A stretch of 64,000 nt of DNA from NCBI GenBank assembly GCA_964017235.1, contig OZ024938.1, forward strand, positions 61,309,816 through 61,373,815. The letters are read 5' to 3'. This document shows, piece by piece, positions 54,001 through 64,000 of the stretch; positions within the stretch are counted from its first letter, which is position 1; each line of letters begins with the position of its first letter. This stretch comes from Sabellastarte sp. h YS-2021 (taxonomy: Eukaryota; Annelida; Polychaeta; Sabellida; Sabellidae). The translations under genes and the position numbers were made by a program. A model generated the notes under the pieces. It saw only the letters and a list, made by a program, of their open reading frames with translations. It was not told the DNA's origin and searched no databases.

Positions 54001-57000
54001 TGTGAATTATCTCTAAAAGTATTGCAGATAGCCAATTTTTCTCAAATAACTCATTCACCTACTTTTGGGAGAGCTTTCACTTGGTGAAGTTTCAGACCCA
54101 TAGCTAATTACTGACCTACTCAAAATGAGTAAATGCGAATTATCTCTAAAAGTATTGCAGATAGCCAATTTTTCTCAAATAACTCATTCACCTACTTTTG
54201 GGAGAGCTTTCACTCTGTGAAGTTTCAGACCCATAGCTAATTACTCAACTACTCAAAATGAGTAAATGCGAATTATCTCTAAAAGTATTGCAGATAGCCA
54301 ATTTTTCTCAAATTAATCATTCACCTACTTTTGGGAGAGCTTTCACTTGGTGAAGTTTCAGACCCATAGCTAATTACTCACCTACTCAAAATGAGTAAAT
54401 GCGAATTATCTGTAAAAGTATTGCAGATAGCCAATTTTTCTCAAATAACTCATTCACCTACTTTTGGGAGAGCTTTCACTTGAAGTTTCAGACCCATAGC
54501 TAATTACTCACCTACTCAAAATGAGTAAATGCGAATTATCTCTAAAAGTATTGCAGATAGCCAATTTTTCTCAAATTAATCATTCACCTACTTTTGGGAG
54601 AGCTTTCACTTGGTGAAGTTTCAGACCCATAGCTAATTACTCGTCTACTCAAAATGAGTAAATGCGAATTATCTCTAAAAGTATTGCAGATAGCCAATTT
54701 TTCTCAAATAACTCATTCACCTACTTTTGGGAGAGCTTTCACATGGTGAAGTTTCAGACCCATAGCTAATTACTCACCTACTCAAAATGAGTAAATGCGA
54801 ATTATCTCTAAAAGTATTGCAGATAGCCAATTTTTCTCAAATAACTCATTCACCTACTTTTGGGAGAGCTTTCACTTGGTGAAGTTTCAGACCCATAGCT
54901 AATTACTCACCTACTCAAAATGAGTAAATGCGAATTATCTGTAAAAGTATTGCAGATAGCCAATTTTTCTCAAATAACTCATTCACCTACTTTTGGGAGA
55001 GCTTTCACTTGAAGTTTCAAGCCAATTCAAAATGAGTAAATGCGAATTATCTCTAAAAGTATTGCAGATAGCCAATTTTTCTCAAATAACTCATTCACCT
55101 ACTTTTGGGAGAGCTTTCACTTGGTGAAGTTTCAGACCCATAGCTAATTACTCACCTACTCAAAATGAGTAAATGCGAATTATCTCTAAAAGTATTGCAG
55201 ATAGCCAATTTTTGTCAAATTAATCATCCACCTACTTTTGGGAGAGCTTTCACTTGGTGAAGTTTCAGACCCATAGCTAATTACTCACCTACTCAAAATG
55301 AGTAAATGCGAATTATCTCTAAAAGTATTGCAGATAGCCAATTTTTGTCAAATTAATCATTCACCTACTTTTGGGAGAGCTTTCACTTGGTGAAGTTTCA
55401 GACCCATAGCTAATTACTCACCTACTCAAAATGAGTAAATGCGAATTATCTCTAAAAGTATTGCAGATAGCCAATTTTTCTCAAATAACTCATTCACCTA
55501 CTTTTGGGAGAGCTTTTACTTGGTGAAGTTTCAGACCCATAGCTAATTACTCACCTACTCAAAATGAGTAAATGCGAATTATCTCTAAAAGTATTACAGA
55601 TAGCCAATTTTTCTCAAATTAATCATTCACCTACTTTTGGGAGAGCTTTCACTTGGTGAAGTTTCAGACCCATAGCTAATTACTCGTCTACTCAAAATGA
55701 GTAAATGCGAATTATCTCTAAAAGTATTGCAGATAGCCAATTTTTCTCAAATAACTCATTCACCTACTTTTGGGAGAGCTTTCACTTGGTGAAGTTTCAG
55801 ACCCATAGCTAATTACTCACCTACTCAAAATGAGTAAATGCGAATTATCTCTAAAAGTATTGCAGATAGCCAATTTTTCTCAAATAACTCATTCACCTAC
55901 TTTTGGCAGAGCTTTCACTTGGTGAAGTTTCAGACCCATAGCTAATTATTCACCTTCTCAAAATGAGTAAATGTGAATTATCTCTAAAAGTATTGCAGAT
56001 AGCCAATTTTTCTCAAATAACTCATTCACCTACCTTTGGGAGAGCTTTCACTCTGTGAAGTTTCAGACCTATAGCTATTTATTCACCTACTCAAAATGAG
56101 TAAATGCTAATTATCTGTAAAAGTATTGCGGATACCCAATTTTTATCAAATACTCATTCATCTACTTGTGGGAGAGCTTTCACATGGTGAAGTTTCAGAC
56201 CCATAGCTAATTACTCACCTACTCAAAATGAGTAAATGCGAATTATCTCTAAAAGTATTGCAGATAGCCAATTTTTCTCAAATAACTCATTCACCTACTT
56301 TTGGGAGAGCTTTCACTTGGTGAAGTTTCAGACCCATAGATAATTATTCACCTACTCAAAATGAGTAAATGTGAATTATCTCTTAATAGTATTGCAGATA
56401 GCCAATTTTTCTCAAATAACTCATTCACCTACTTTTGGAAGACCTTTCACACACGAAAATGAAAAATTGTGAATATCTCGGAAAACCTATTTCTTCTGCT
56501 TTAATGCTCGGCGGGAGATACACACCACGGCAGTGGTCTTGACAAAAATTTTTGTCTCCCCAAAAATGGTGGCCATTTTGAATTTTCAAAGTTTTTGCAA
56601 AACACAAAAATGCTTATATCTCAAAAACCGTGCTATATGGAGCGAACTCAACAAAATTTTTGACCTGCTGGGTATCTCTGCAGAGTAGCCATGCCAATTT
56701 TCAAAATATTTTTGTCTCGCCAAATATAGCGGACATTTTTAATTTTTTTATTTTTTGCAAAACACAAAAATGCTTATATCTTGAAAACCGTGCTAGATAG
56801 AGCAGACTGCGCTGACTTTGGTTGCCACAACAGTATAAGGCTAGAAACGAAGCATTTTCTTAATACTTTAGCACTCACCTTTATATCCTTTTCGGGACGC
56901 TTTGTTTTTGCTATGCAAAAACATTATCTTTTTTTTTTGCGAGCGATCCTCTAGTTTGAATGGTGATTTTACACTGGGGTGTGTGTGCAACATCATAGTG

Positions 57001-58231
57001 TGACCTTGAGCTAACCTTGCCAGGGGGCAAGTTGCCACATTGACTTTGAAATTTAAAATCTTGTCTGGCTATATCTTGGCATCCATAAGGTGTAGGAACT
57101 TGGTACTTGATAGGGACATTGGTGGGGGGTGTATGTGTGCAACGTCATGGTGTAACCTTGATTTGATCTTTGACCTTGTCGTAGTGACCATGAGTTTTAA
57201 AATCTTGTCCGGGCTATATCTCGGAAACTGTATGGTGTCGGATGTTGATACTTGGTAGGGACATTGGTTGGGGGTTGTAGGTGTGCAACATCATGGTGTG
57301 ACCTTGATTTGACCTTGTCGTAGTGACCATGAGTTTGAAAATCTTGTCTGGGCTCTTTCTTGGATTCCATAAGATGTAGATTCAGTAAGGTGTAGAAGGT
57401 TGACACTTAGTAGGGACATTGGTTAGGGGGTGTGTGTGTGCAACATGGTGTGACCTTAACTTTGGCTCTGCCAAAGTGTGTTCATCTGCCATATTTTAGA
57501 CATTTTTCTTATGACAAAGATATATAGATTGCTGCAAATGATTATTATGTAAACTTTTACATGATAGTGCTATTTCCATTGACAGCTCGGTGGTATAGCG
57601 GTTAGAGTTCTCGCCTCCAACCTCTGAGGCCGCCGGTTCGAATCTCGGGCCGGGCGCTTCATGTTGGAAAGTTGGTAGTTACTTGCCGATGCCCGGTAGT
57701 TTACAGTGCAGTATGCACTGGTTTCCTCCACGTGTAAACTACCCGTCGCAATATGACCCTAGCTGTTGAACGCGACGTAAAACAACAAATAAATCTAAAT
57801 CTAAATCCATTGACAGCTATTCACCAGTTTGGGCATCTCTGATGCTATTTGAATACTCTATCTTTACATAAATTTGTCTCTCTTAAACATTATTTGTTGT
57901 TGTATGTGATTATTTTTCAATTTGAAAATTTAAAATTCAAATCATTTCAAAGAGTATTCAAAATACATTTGACTCCATGTCTGGTATTGCACAGTGTAAG
58001 AGCCAATCCCTCATCTGTGCGTGAACCTGTTTTCAGAGGCATGCCCTGCGTATGGAAGTGAGTACAACTACAGACAGGGATGTGATCTTCCTGCAGCAGC
58101 GTCGTATCACCTTCACCCTCTTCCTTGTGGTGGTGATGTTTGTGGTCTGCTGGACTCCACATACTATCTATGCTGCATATGCTGCTGTAGTCAAGGAACA
58201 GTCAAGGCTGCATCCTCTGGCTAATCCCATT
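47677..58231 (+). CDS. Rhodopsin-class (class A) GPCR, orphan, partial: TM1-TM6 in three exons
   Basis: Seven-transmembrane receptor of the plasma membrane. Joining the visible exons (47677-48051, 48550-48825, 58037-58231; all introns phase 0) gives 282 residues. Landmarks: two N-glycosylation sites (N2, N10), GN45 in TM1, LALAD with D73 in TM2, WIFG with W93, C100 at the top of TM3, W150 in TM4, C176 in the second extracellular loop, P201 and Y209 in TM5, and FVVCWTP (W256, P258) in TM6. The DRY position reads H124-K125-F126. The amine-binding Asp of TM3 (position 3.32) is Val107, so it is not a typical aminergic receptor. TM7 and the tail must be in an exon I could not find before 64000. 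Ligand unknown. Confidence 0.88.
48123..48151 (+). repeat. Poly-C tract in GPCR intron 1
   Basis: Run of 29 C bases. Confidence 0.95.
48550..48825 (+). CDS. GPCR coding exon 2 (IL2 to TM5)
   Basis: Acceptor AATGTTTCAG precedes 48550; donor GTGAGT follows 48825. Starts FVSIKWPFSQILTHRKIF, the expected DRYxxIxxPF continuation, then TM4 and TM5 with YIIPLVIMIFCYITMFKEIR. 92 codons. Confidence 0.9.
48826..50375. other. GPCR intron 2, left part
   Basis: No recognisable element; short chance ORFs only. Confidence 0.45.
50376..50430 (+). mobile_element. E1-type terminus with different interior
   Basis: Hairpin AAGCGTCCC-GCAA-GGGACGCTT followed by GTTTGT, as at the E1 start, then a second hairpin CGAATC-GTA-GATTCG and unrelated sequence. 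A separate element family sharing only the E1 terminus, or an E1 chimera. Confidence 0.55.
50876..51156. repeat. 32-bp perfect inverted repeat with ~217-bp spacer
   Basis: CGTTTAGCCAATCAGAATCG continuing AGGACACATCTG (50876-50907) is perfectly complemented at 51125-51156. Looks like a MITE or foldback element; a GTAGTACTAGACATTTTTCG extension lies just outside on the left. Confidence 0.85.
51157..51581. other. GPCR intron 2 spacer
   Basis: Holds a diverged direct repeat of 51061-51113 at about 51278-51330 (TATTTACAAAATAAACCAGTT). Nothing else recognised. Confidence 0.4.
51950..52870 (+). repeat. E1 right copy, 170-bp array, about 5 units
   Basis: AAAATGGCGGCCATTTTGAA at about 52061, 52225, 52392, 52560 and 52729 (the last with one change), separated by about 165-170 bp, with GCAAAACACAAAAATGCTTA between. 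Confidence 0.93.
52880..56445 (+). repeat. E1 right copy, 133-bp array, about 27 units
   Basis: CACCTACTTTTGGGAGAGCT and AAGTTTCAGACCCATAGCTA repeat every 132-134 bp. Two units carry internal deletions (near 54480 and 55010). Confidence 0.95.
57005..57470 (+). repeat. E4 tandem repeat, about 3 units of ~135-150 bp
   Basis: Repeats of ACTTGGTAGGGACATTGGTT, GTGTGCAACATCATGGTGTG and CTTGTCGTAGTGACCATGAG. Homologous to the single unit at 39585-39750. Starts about 50 bp after the end of E1. Confidence 0.88.
57588..57805 (+). mobile_element. tRNA-derived SINE, full-length copy (GPCR intron 2)
   Basis: 13-bp target duplication TCCATTGACAGCT at 57575-57587 and 57806-57818. Head with A box TGGTATAGCGG and B box CGGTTCGAATCTC, central domain TTGGAAAGTTGGTAGTTAC / GTTTACAGTGCAG, 3' domain CAATATGACCCTAGCTGTTG and a CTAAAT tail. 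Recent, with a clean duplication. Confidence 0.93.
58037..58231 (+). CDS. GPCR coding exon 3 (IL3, TM6, start of ECL3)
   Basis: Acceptor CCTGTTTTCAG precedes 58037; donor GTAAGT follows 58231. Encodes RHALRMEVSTTTDRDV, then QQRRITFTLFLVVVMFVVCW and TPHTIYAAY. The final LANPI is only 22 residues after the TM6 Pro, too close to be the NPxxY motif, so it belongs to the loop before TM7. Confidence 0.88.
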
Positions 58232-60427
58232 GTAAGTTGTTGATTTTCTGTCTCTTAATTTGTTTGTGTTGGTGTTATGGGAAGGCACCTGGTACCCAAG
58301 AAAATTATGAAGAAAAATATAAAGCACAGGAAAAAAATCTGGTTTGTCTGTCTGGTTTGTATACTTTGGAAGTTGTAAACCCAGTCAAAAGTATTAAACT
58401 CTTGTGGCAAGTTGGTGCACATGCATAGAGAAATTCTAGTTTTCTCAGTCGCCAGTCAAAAGGCCAGAGTCGGGAGATCATGAAACACCTTCCATGCAAG
58501 TCTTACATAAAACTTTATGTCTCAAATTCATTTATGAAGATTTCTTCACGAAATTTTTAGGTAATGTTTATGGCTATGATAATATGTCTGTTAAAATTTG
58601 GCCTCATTTTGAAAAAAGAAAATGGCCGCCATAGGCTGATGAAGATTTCTTCACGAAATTTGCAGAATGCAAGTGTTAATGATAAGATGTTGTAAAACTT
58701 AAAGCATTGCAGCAAGCTCCATCAGATTTGCAATGTATCTGACAAGGAAAGCTTCTCTGAGAGTAATTTTCCATCATTTAGAAAACAAAATGGCTTCCAT
58801 GTCACATCAAATTGGGGTCATGATACTTAAAATGCCTTATATTTCCCTAATTATTGGTAATAGGGCTTCAAAATGTGAAATAAAAACCCTACAGGAAGAC
58901 ATGGCCTACAAATCTTTTGCAAGTGTTAAATTCTCTCTTTGAATCCTGTTTCAAGGTCAAGTGGGGTCATTGTAATAAAAAATCACAAAAAAGAGAACTT
59001 TTACTGTCCTGTATATTCACATACACTTAAAAACTATTCATTGGAATGGGGTTACATTGTCACACAGTATGGGACCCGCCCATGGCTTGGTCATTTTCAC
59101 AGTTGATCTGGATTGATAATGATAATCTAAATTGAAAATCCAGAATTTTTCTGTTTTCCTTTCAGCACTATTAACAGGTGAGGGCTTGTATATATTCTCA
59201 GGCATTGCTCGCTTATTCCTGTAGATAATGCCCATAAACATACCAAATGTGAAATTTGATAGAATTTTCACCCCGAAAACTGAAAAGTTTCCCATTTAAC
59301 AAGGTTTACATTTCACCTGGAGGAGCCAAAATATTATTTATATCTCCATAGATCTTTGACACTAGTATGTTTATCTGACAATGGTCCAGAAATATCAATG
59401 ACCTGGGTGCGTCTAGATTTTCAGTAGAAAAAGCACTGTTCAGCAAATGAATAGAACCAAAGTGCAGAGCAAGAAATCTGATGCTTGTCACACTATGTGT
59501 AATTAGCTACTGCAGAACCCCTGCACATTTATCTTTATATTAAGGGAAGTTCCAATCAAATTTAAGCTTTTTGTGTTAATTTAGGTGACTGATCATCTCT
59601 GATGCAGAATTTCTCTGAATTTCATTTCTTTATGAATAATTTAAAGAGGTATTCTGACAATGGCAGATTTCACATATTATGGCAGTTTTTTTTTGTATTT
59701 CTCACAATATACCCAGTAACTAACTTATGCCCAACACATTTTCCCCCACTTATTGTAAGGTGATGTCTGAAAACTGTGTCATAAGTTTATGACCACTTCA
59801 AGCTTGTTATTTAAAAAACCATGTTGTGTGTTCTTGTTGTTTTGTTTAATAAGTGTACATTAAAACCTTAGATGAACCTCTGTTATCAGAACAATATCAG
59901 TGAGTTGTAATATGTCTGTATTATACAAAAGAAAGAAATATAAAAGCAGTATCTCAGTCAAAGTAATAAATCTAATAAAACATACAGCAAATTGTACTCA
60001 AGCATGAGCTGTTGAAGAAACAAGGATTTAAATCTTTCGATTTACAAACAATTTTTCCATTAGAAATTGTTTGACATCTTAAAAAAGTATCTCAAAACAA
60101 ATAACAAAGTGATTATTTCAAGCGATTGATTTCTTTTTGCAGTGACTGTTTTCCCTACCTTCACTAGTCTTACAGTTATAAATGGAGCGTGAAATTGCAG
60201 AATTTAATTCAGAATTTTATGTTTGTCTTGTTGCTATAACCCCTTAACCACTGGTGGCTGAATACAGTATTTTATTAACACACTTTGACAAAAATCAATC
60301 AGACTACGGGGTATATCTATTTGCCTCCTCACCTGAAAAACAAGATGAACTCTGATAGAGCAGAATACTCAACTCAATGTGACCAAATTTTTGTGATTAC
60401 TGCAATTTTCACAGAAACAAAACTTAT
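58232..60427. other. GPCR intron 3, left part
   Basis: GAAGATTTCTTCACGAAATT occurs twice (58537 and 58638), and the segment to about 59240 has the style of the array-bearing elements (AAAATGGCCGCCATAGG, AAGGTCAAGTGGGGTCAT), so it is probably an old fragment of another such element. No exon found. Confidence 0.4.
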
Positions 60428-61530
60428 TTGCTGAAAATTCCTTTGCTTTTCTCTCTGTACACATCTCCCTTTAGCACACTGATTGGTAAACACAAAGGTG
60501 TACACTTCCATTTCTATGCTGATGGTACCCAACTTTATGTCCATCTGTCACACATGAATGCCTCAGCTGCTTTTGATAAGTTGAACAGATGCCTTCAAGA
60601 TGTCAAAGAATGGATGTCGGCTAGCAAACTCAAACTCAGTCCTGATAAAACTAAGTTCATACTTTTTGGCTCCAAGAAACAGAAAGGTTAAATGTATGTT
60701 TCCCAATTGACATCTTGGGCAACCCTCTTCACCCCACCAAGACAGTCAGGAACCTGGGTGTGTGGTTTGACTCGGATTTTTCCTTCTCTAAACATGTCCA
60801 GAATATTTGTAAAGGCTGCTTCATTCAATGGAGGGATTTTAGAAGTACTAGGCAGTTCTTGATTCATGATGCATCTGTGTCGGTTGCCAATACCTTTGTT
60901 AGTAGTCGGTAGGACTACTGTAACTGACTTTTCAGGAGTCTCTCCAAATTCAATCTTCATAGATTACAGTCTATCCAAAATAGTGCAGCTAGAATTGTTA
61001 TAAATTCAAGTAAATACACTCGAATAACTACGGTATTCAGGAAACTACATTGGCTCCCGATTCAGTTTCACTCAGAGTTCAAATTGGCTACCCTGGTGTA
61101 CAAGTTTATTTATACTTGTTACCCTAAATATTTTGCTCCACACCTATCCACATACTGCACTACTTACAATACTAGACGTAGTCAGAGTGTTGCCAATTTC
61201 CTCAGTGTACCAAAATTTCAACCTACAATTCACAAGTCTACTAAGCAGTTTGGCTTCAGTTTTGCCTTTGATGCTCCCACTGTTTGGAATTCACTTCCTG
61301 AAGACATTCGTGCATCACCCACCATTGCCCCTTTTAGAAAGAAGCTCAAAACCTATCTCTATACAAAGGCATATCCTCCTTAGCTCATTTTATGTTATGG
61401 TTTCTCCGTGGTGCTGACCTATTTCTGTCCCTTTACTTTGATTTTGGATATTGCTATTGCGTTGTTGCGCCTTAGAGTCCACTACTCAGTGGAGATTAAG
61501 CGCTATTAAAGTCGAATTAGAATTAGAATT
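60428..61530 (+). pseudogene. Non-LTR retrotransposon, RT C-terminal half with 3' end
   Basis: FHFYADGTQLYV (catalytic YADD changed to YADG), SKLKLSPDKTKFILFG, VRNLGVWFDSDFSFSKHV, then a tail with HWLPIQFHSEFKLATLVYKF and FDAPTVWNSLPEDIR, ending KAYPP before a stop. Internal frameshift near 60690 and stops near 60910. The 3' UTR has TTGTTGCGCCTTAGAGTCC and GGAGATTAAGCGCTATTAAA, with an AGAATT tail. CR1/L2-like. Same family as 8200-8500. Confidence 0.88.
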
Positions 61531-62220
61531 GTTGAAGAAAAAGCTTAAAACTGTTGCATTCCAAGCATAATAGTAATAATAATAACATCAATAATAAATA
61601 ATAATACTCTTGAAGTACGCACGCGTGTACAAGTTTTATCCTCATCGCACTCAACATATCAGGCCAAACTCGTTCTTTGTAACCAGTCTTCTGCTTGCAG
61701 AGAATCTATGCTGTGCTGGATGTCGACGAAAATATAAGGTTTGCGTATGCACCCAAGATAAGTTCTGTTTACAAACCAAGGACGAGTTGTTAGGTTTTGT
61801 CCAAGTAGTCTCACCTTTTACTCCAATTTACAATAAAAACATCAAATAAAGTAAAAAGATTGTTTGCCAGGTACCAAAAAGATGCAAGACTCAATGTTCA
61901 TGACTCATACAAAATTGTTTCTTGTCAACAGGGTCAGTAACTTGAAAAAGATAATGGCCCAACTGAAAAGTTGCTAGCCAAATTTTGAAACTTAAAAATG
62001 AAGATATTTACAAATCAGGCTTTCTTAATACACATACTTTACAGCTTACAATATAGTGAATATACCATCACTTGTAGGGAAAAAAGAGATTTAAAATTAT
62101 TGAAAAATCTTCAATGTATATCTCTGAGTTAGAGGAGCCATAATCAGACTCATCATCTGACTCATAATCAGAGTAACAAGGGTCTTACTACCGAATTTTA
62201 ACATCTTCATCAATGGAAAA
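61531..62220. other. No feature seen
   Basis: A plus-strand ORF of 79 codons at 61610-61849 is Cys-rich in places but has no recognisable family. Otherwise AT-rich intronic sequence. Confidence 0.4.
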
Positions 62221-62244
62221 AAAAGAAGAAAAAGAAAAAAAAAG

Positions 62245-62390
62245 AATAAACAAGCAATAGGTGCCCCTGAATGGGCTCTGTGTCAGCTGACTGTTTTTTG
62301 AGTGCCAGGGTAGAAGTGAGAGAAGAAAAGGACACAAAAGTTAATGCCCTGCAAATGGTCTTCAGAAGTAAAGCACCAATTCAACTGTTA
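62245..62390 (-). mobile_element. Truncated E2 3' end, opposite orientation
   Basis: The complement contains ACCATTTGCAGGGCA, CAGTCAGCTGACACAG, a degenerate hairpin GAGCCCATTCAGGGGC and GCTTGTTTATT, collinear with 47275-47483. It lacks the arrays. Confidence 0.75.
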
Positions 62391-64000
62391 TTCAAAAGCA
62401 GTTTAATCTGTTACAACTTATCTTTAGGGTACTATGACTAATGTTTTAGGTGCTATAACCTATCGTGTATACTCTTCTGTGAAAATATAGCCAGTTGATG
62501 TGTTCCAAGAGAAGAGTTAGTCATACAAGTGCCCCAATTATTACACTGGGGTGTGATTGGGTTTTAGTGTTAACAGTAATATTTATGAATTGTAGCAGTT
62601 GGGGCTTCAGAACAAGTGATAAGCTGATCCTTTTTGTCATGCCTCTAATCTTTTATTTTGAGGAATCAGCCTTAATCTTATGATTAGTTGCAGATGCGGC
62701 ACTGTGTAGCCATATAACAGATGCTCCTTTGGGATTTATCCTAACGTTAATAATGAATGTCAGAATCACTATATTCAGATTTAATTGGTATTGTAATTAT
62801 TTGCTCACTGTCTGAATATTAGGTAGCTGTTTTAATGTTTGTACATCTCAGTTGGTTTGTCATGCAAAAACAAATACATACTACTCACATAGATAAGAAA
62901 ATTAACCAAAAATATAAATATGTGGGGTTTTATGCTCAATATATAATTGATATTTTTAATTGAAAAAGACACATGTTGCAAAAACAGATATCAATATAAA
63001 TTAACTCTATCCTACTTGGAAGTCAATGCAAATGAATAGGATAAATCAGTTTTAGTGCATTATAAAATTATGGACAAATATTAAATGGATACGTTATTTT
63101 TCTTTTATACAAATTTTGAGCAATATAAATTAAGTTTAGTGATCCAAATTGTAACTTTTGATGCTCTTGCTTGAACTTTATTGCTTTTAAAATTGCTATT
63201 TGTGTGAAGTGTAACATTGTAATAGAATCATTTAACTGCAGCATCAAGTAACCGCTATTACACACAATGATAGTGGGTGAATTAGATTGGATCTGACCAT
63301 TTTTGAAAGTAGTGCACATGATTTGCTAGAAATAACATACATTGAATGCAATGAATAAATAATGTTTTTTTTTGTTATTTGATAGTTTATTCCCCCTTTT
63401 AAAATATTCAGGTAGGTCAGCCAGAGGAAAGAGGTTTCAACCACTAAACTGCCCACCTTACAATCGTTTGCACAGCACAGTGTGCGACATGGCAATTTGC
63501 TTTTAAGAAATTATTTTTAGGAAAAAATACAATTAGAACAAAATAATATTAATAATATTACGAATAAATGAAAAGTAATACAATTTGCCATTTTGGTTTT
63601 ACAATTTCAACAAACACTTTAAGAACATGGAGAATAAACTTTTTTTTTTGTAGATTTTTTTGATGGAAACAGCTGCACCATAAAAAAAGACACAGGGTAA
63701 TACAGTACTTAAAATTAGTCAACTAAAATTAATCAACTAACAAAGATTCAACAGCTTGCCATTTGCTTCTACACATTTCTTCGTTCTTACCATACATCTT
63801 CACTAGTTCTTTTTCAATACAATATTGCTGTTTAATTATTTTCATAAGATGCTCTATGTATAGTGCTCTTTCATTACATTTTGTGGAATAGATATATCTT
63901 TTCACAATATTAAATATATGATTTAGACACATTTTATTGTTACAGTCAAGGCATCCCAATAGAACATTGTGTGGTTTAAGTTGAGGTTATATCTAAAAAT
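62391..64000. other. No feature recognised to window end
   Basis: AT-rich, presumably GPCR intron 3. I searched the plus strand for an exon encoding TM7 (NPxxY) and found none. Confidence 0.45.

Larger units (their letters stand above)
51582..56957 (+). mobile_element. Element E1, right copy, inverted relative to the left copy (GPCR intron 2)
   Basis: Reverse complement of 19231-24066 over both unique ends: the 5' block from CTTGTTTGTGTATGGGAGAG (51582) and the 3' block with GGGACGCTT (56894-56902), stem-loop GTTTTTGC-TAT-GCAAAAAC (56904-56922) and end CTCTAGTTT (56957). It lacks the 5' hairpin stem. The arrays differ: about five 170-bp units and about 27 133-bp units, against nine and 18 in the left copy. 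Confidence 0.85.

Noticed and set aside
57588-57660. Candidate tRNA gene (good A and B boxes); likewise 2336-2410 and 28247-28315
   Set aside because: Each is the head of a SINE with a body, tail and (for two) target duplications; a paired acceptor stem is not evident.
58221-58231. NPI at the end of GPCR exon 3 as the TM7 NPxxY motif
   Set aside because: It lies only 22 residues after the TM6 Pro; about 35 are needed, so TM7 must be in a later exon.
61610-61849. 79-codon ORF with several Cys (LCCAGCRRKYKVCVC)
   Set aside because: Suggestive of a zinc ribbon but too short, with no family match I can name and no exon signals that fit the neighbouring gene.

Overview
This is a window from an animal nuclear genome. 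It is AT-rich, has spliced genes with GT-AG introns, and is dense in transposable elements. A complete BBS5 gene (a BBSome subunit) implies a ciliated animal. The repeats (DIRS retrotransposon, CR1/L2-type non-LTR elements, tRNA-derived SINEs, Helentron-like elements carrying tandem arrays) suggest a marine invertebrate such as a mollusc, hemichordate, lancelet or similar, but I cannot fix the phylum from sequence alone.

Layout. 91-6451: a DIRS-type retrotransposon on the minus strand with both terminal repeats, an internal complementary region, gag, RT/RNase H and tyrosine recombinase; a SINE has landed in the RNase H end. 8.2-11 kb: truncated non-LTR copies, a decayed DIRS relic and a 5S-rRNA-like remnant. 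11,831-27,361: BBS5 on the minus strand, which I reconstructed as 11 coding exons totalling 342 codons plus stop, in frame across every junction. Its introns hold MITEs, SINEs and a 4.9 kb element with two kinds of tandem array. 27.4-35 kb: intergenic, mostly MITEs and SINEs. 35,125-38,876: a perfectly abutting 1,876-bp tandem duplication carrying a non-LTR fragment, next to nested DNA transposons. 40,237-47,483: a 7.2 kb element built of about 32 copies of a 155-bp monomer. 47,677 to beyond the window end: a rhodopsin-class GPCR on the plus strand (three coding exons visible, the TM7 exon not found). Its second intron contains an inverted second copy of the 4.9 kb element.

BBS5 and the GPCR lie head to head about 20 kb apart. 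The most notable pattern is a set of Helentron-like non-autonomous elements. They share a layout of short inverted repeat, GC-rich hairpin and tail, and they carry homologous but independently amplified monomers (133 bp in one family, 155 bp in another). Two of them end only about 29 and 35 nt upstream of BBS5 splice acceptors. I found no prokaryotic features, no CRISPR array and no convincing free-standing tRNA gene.
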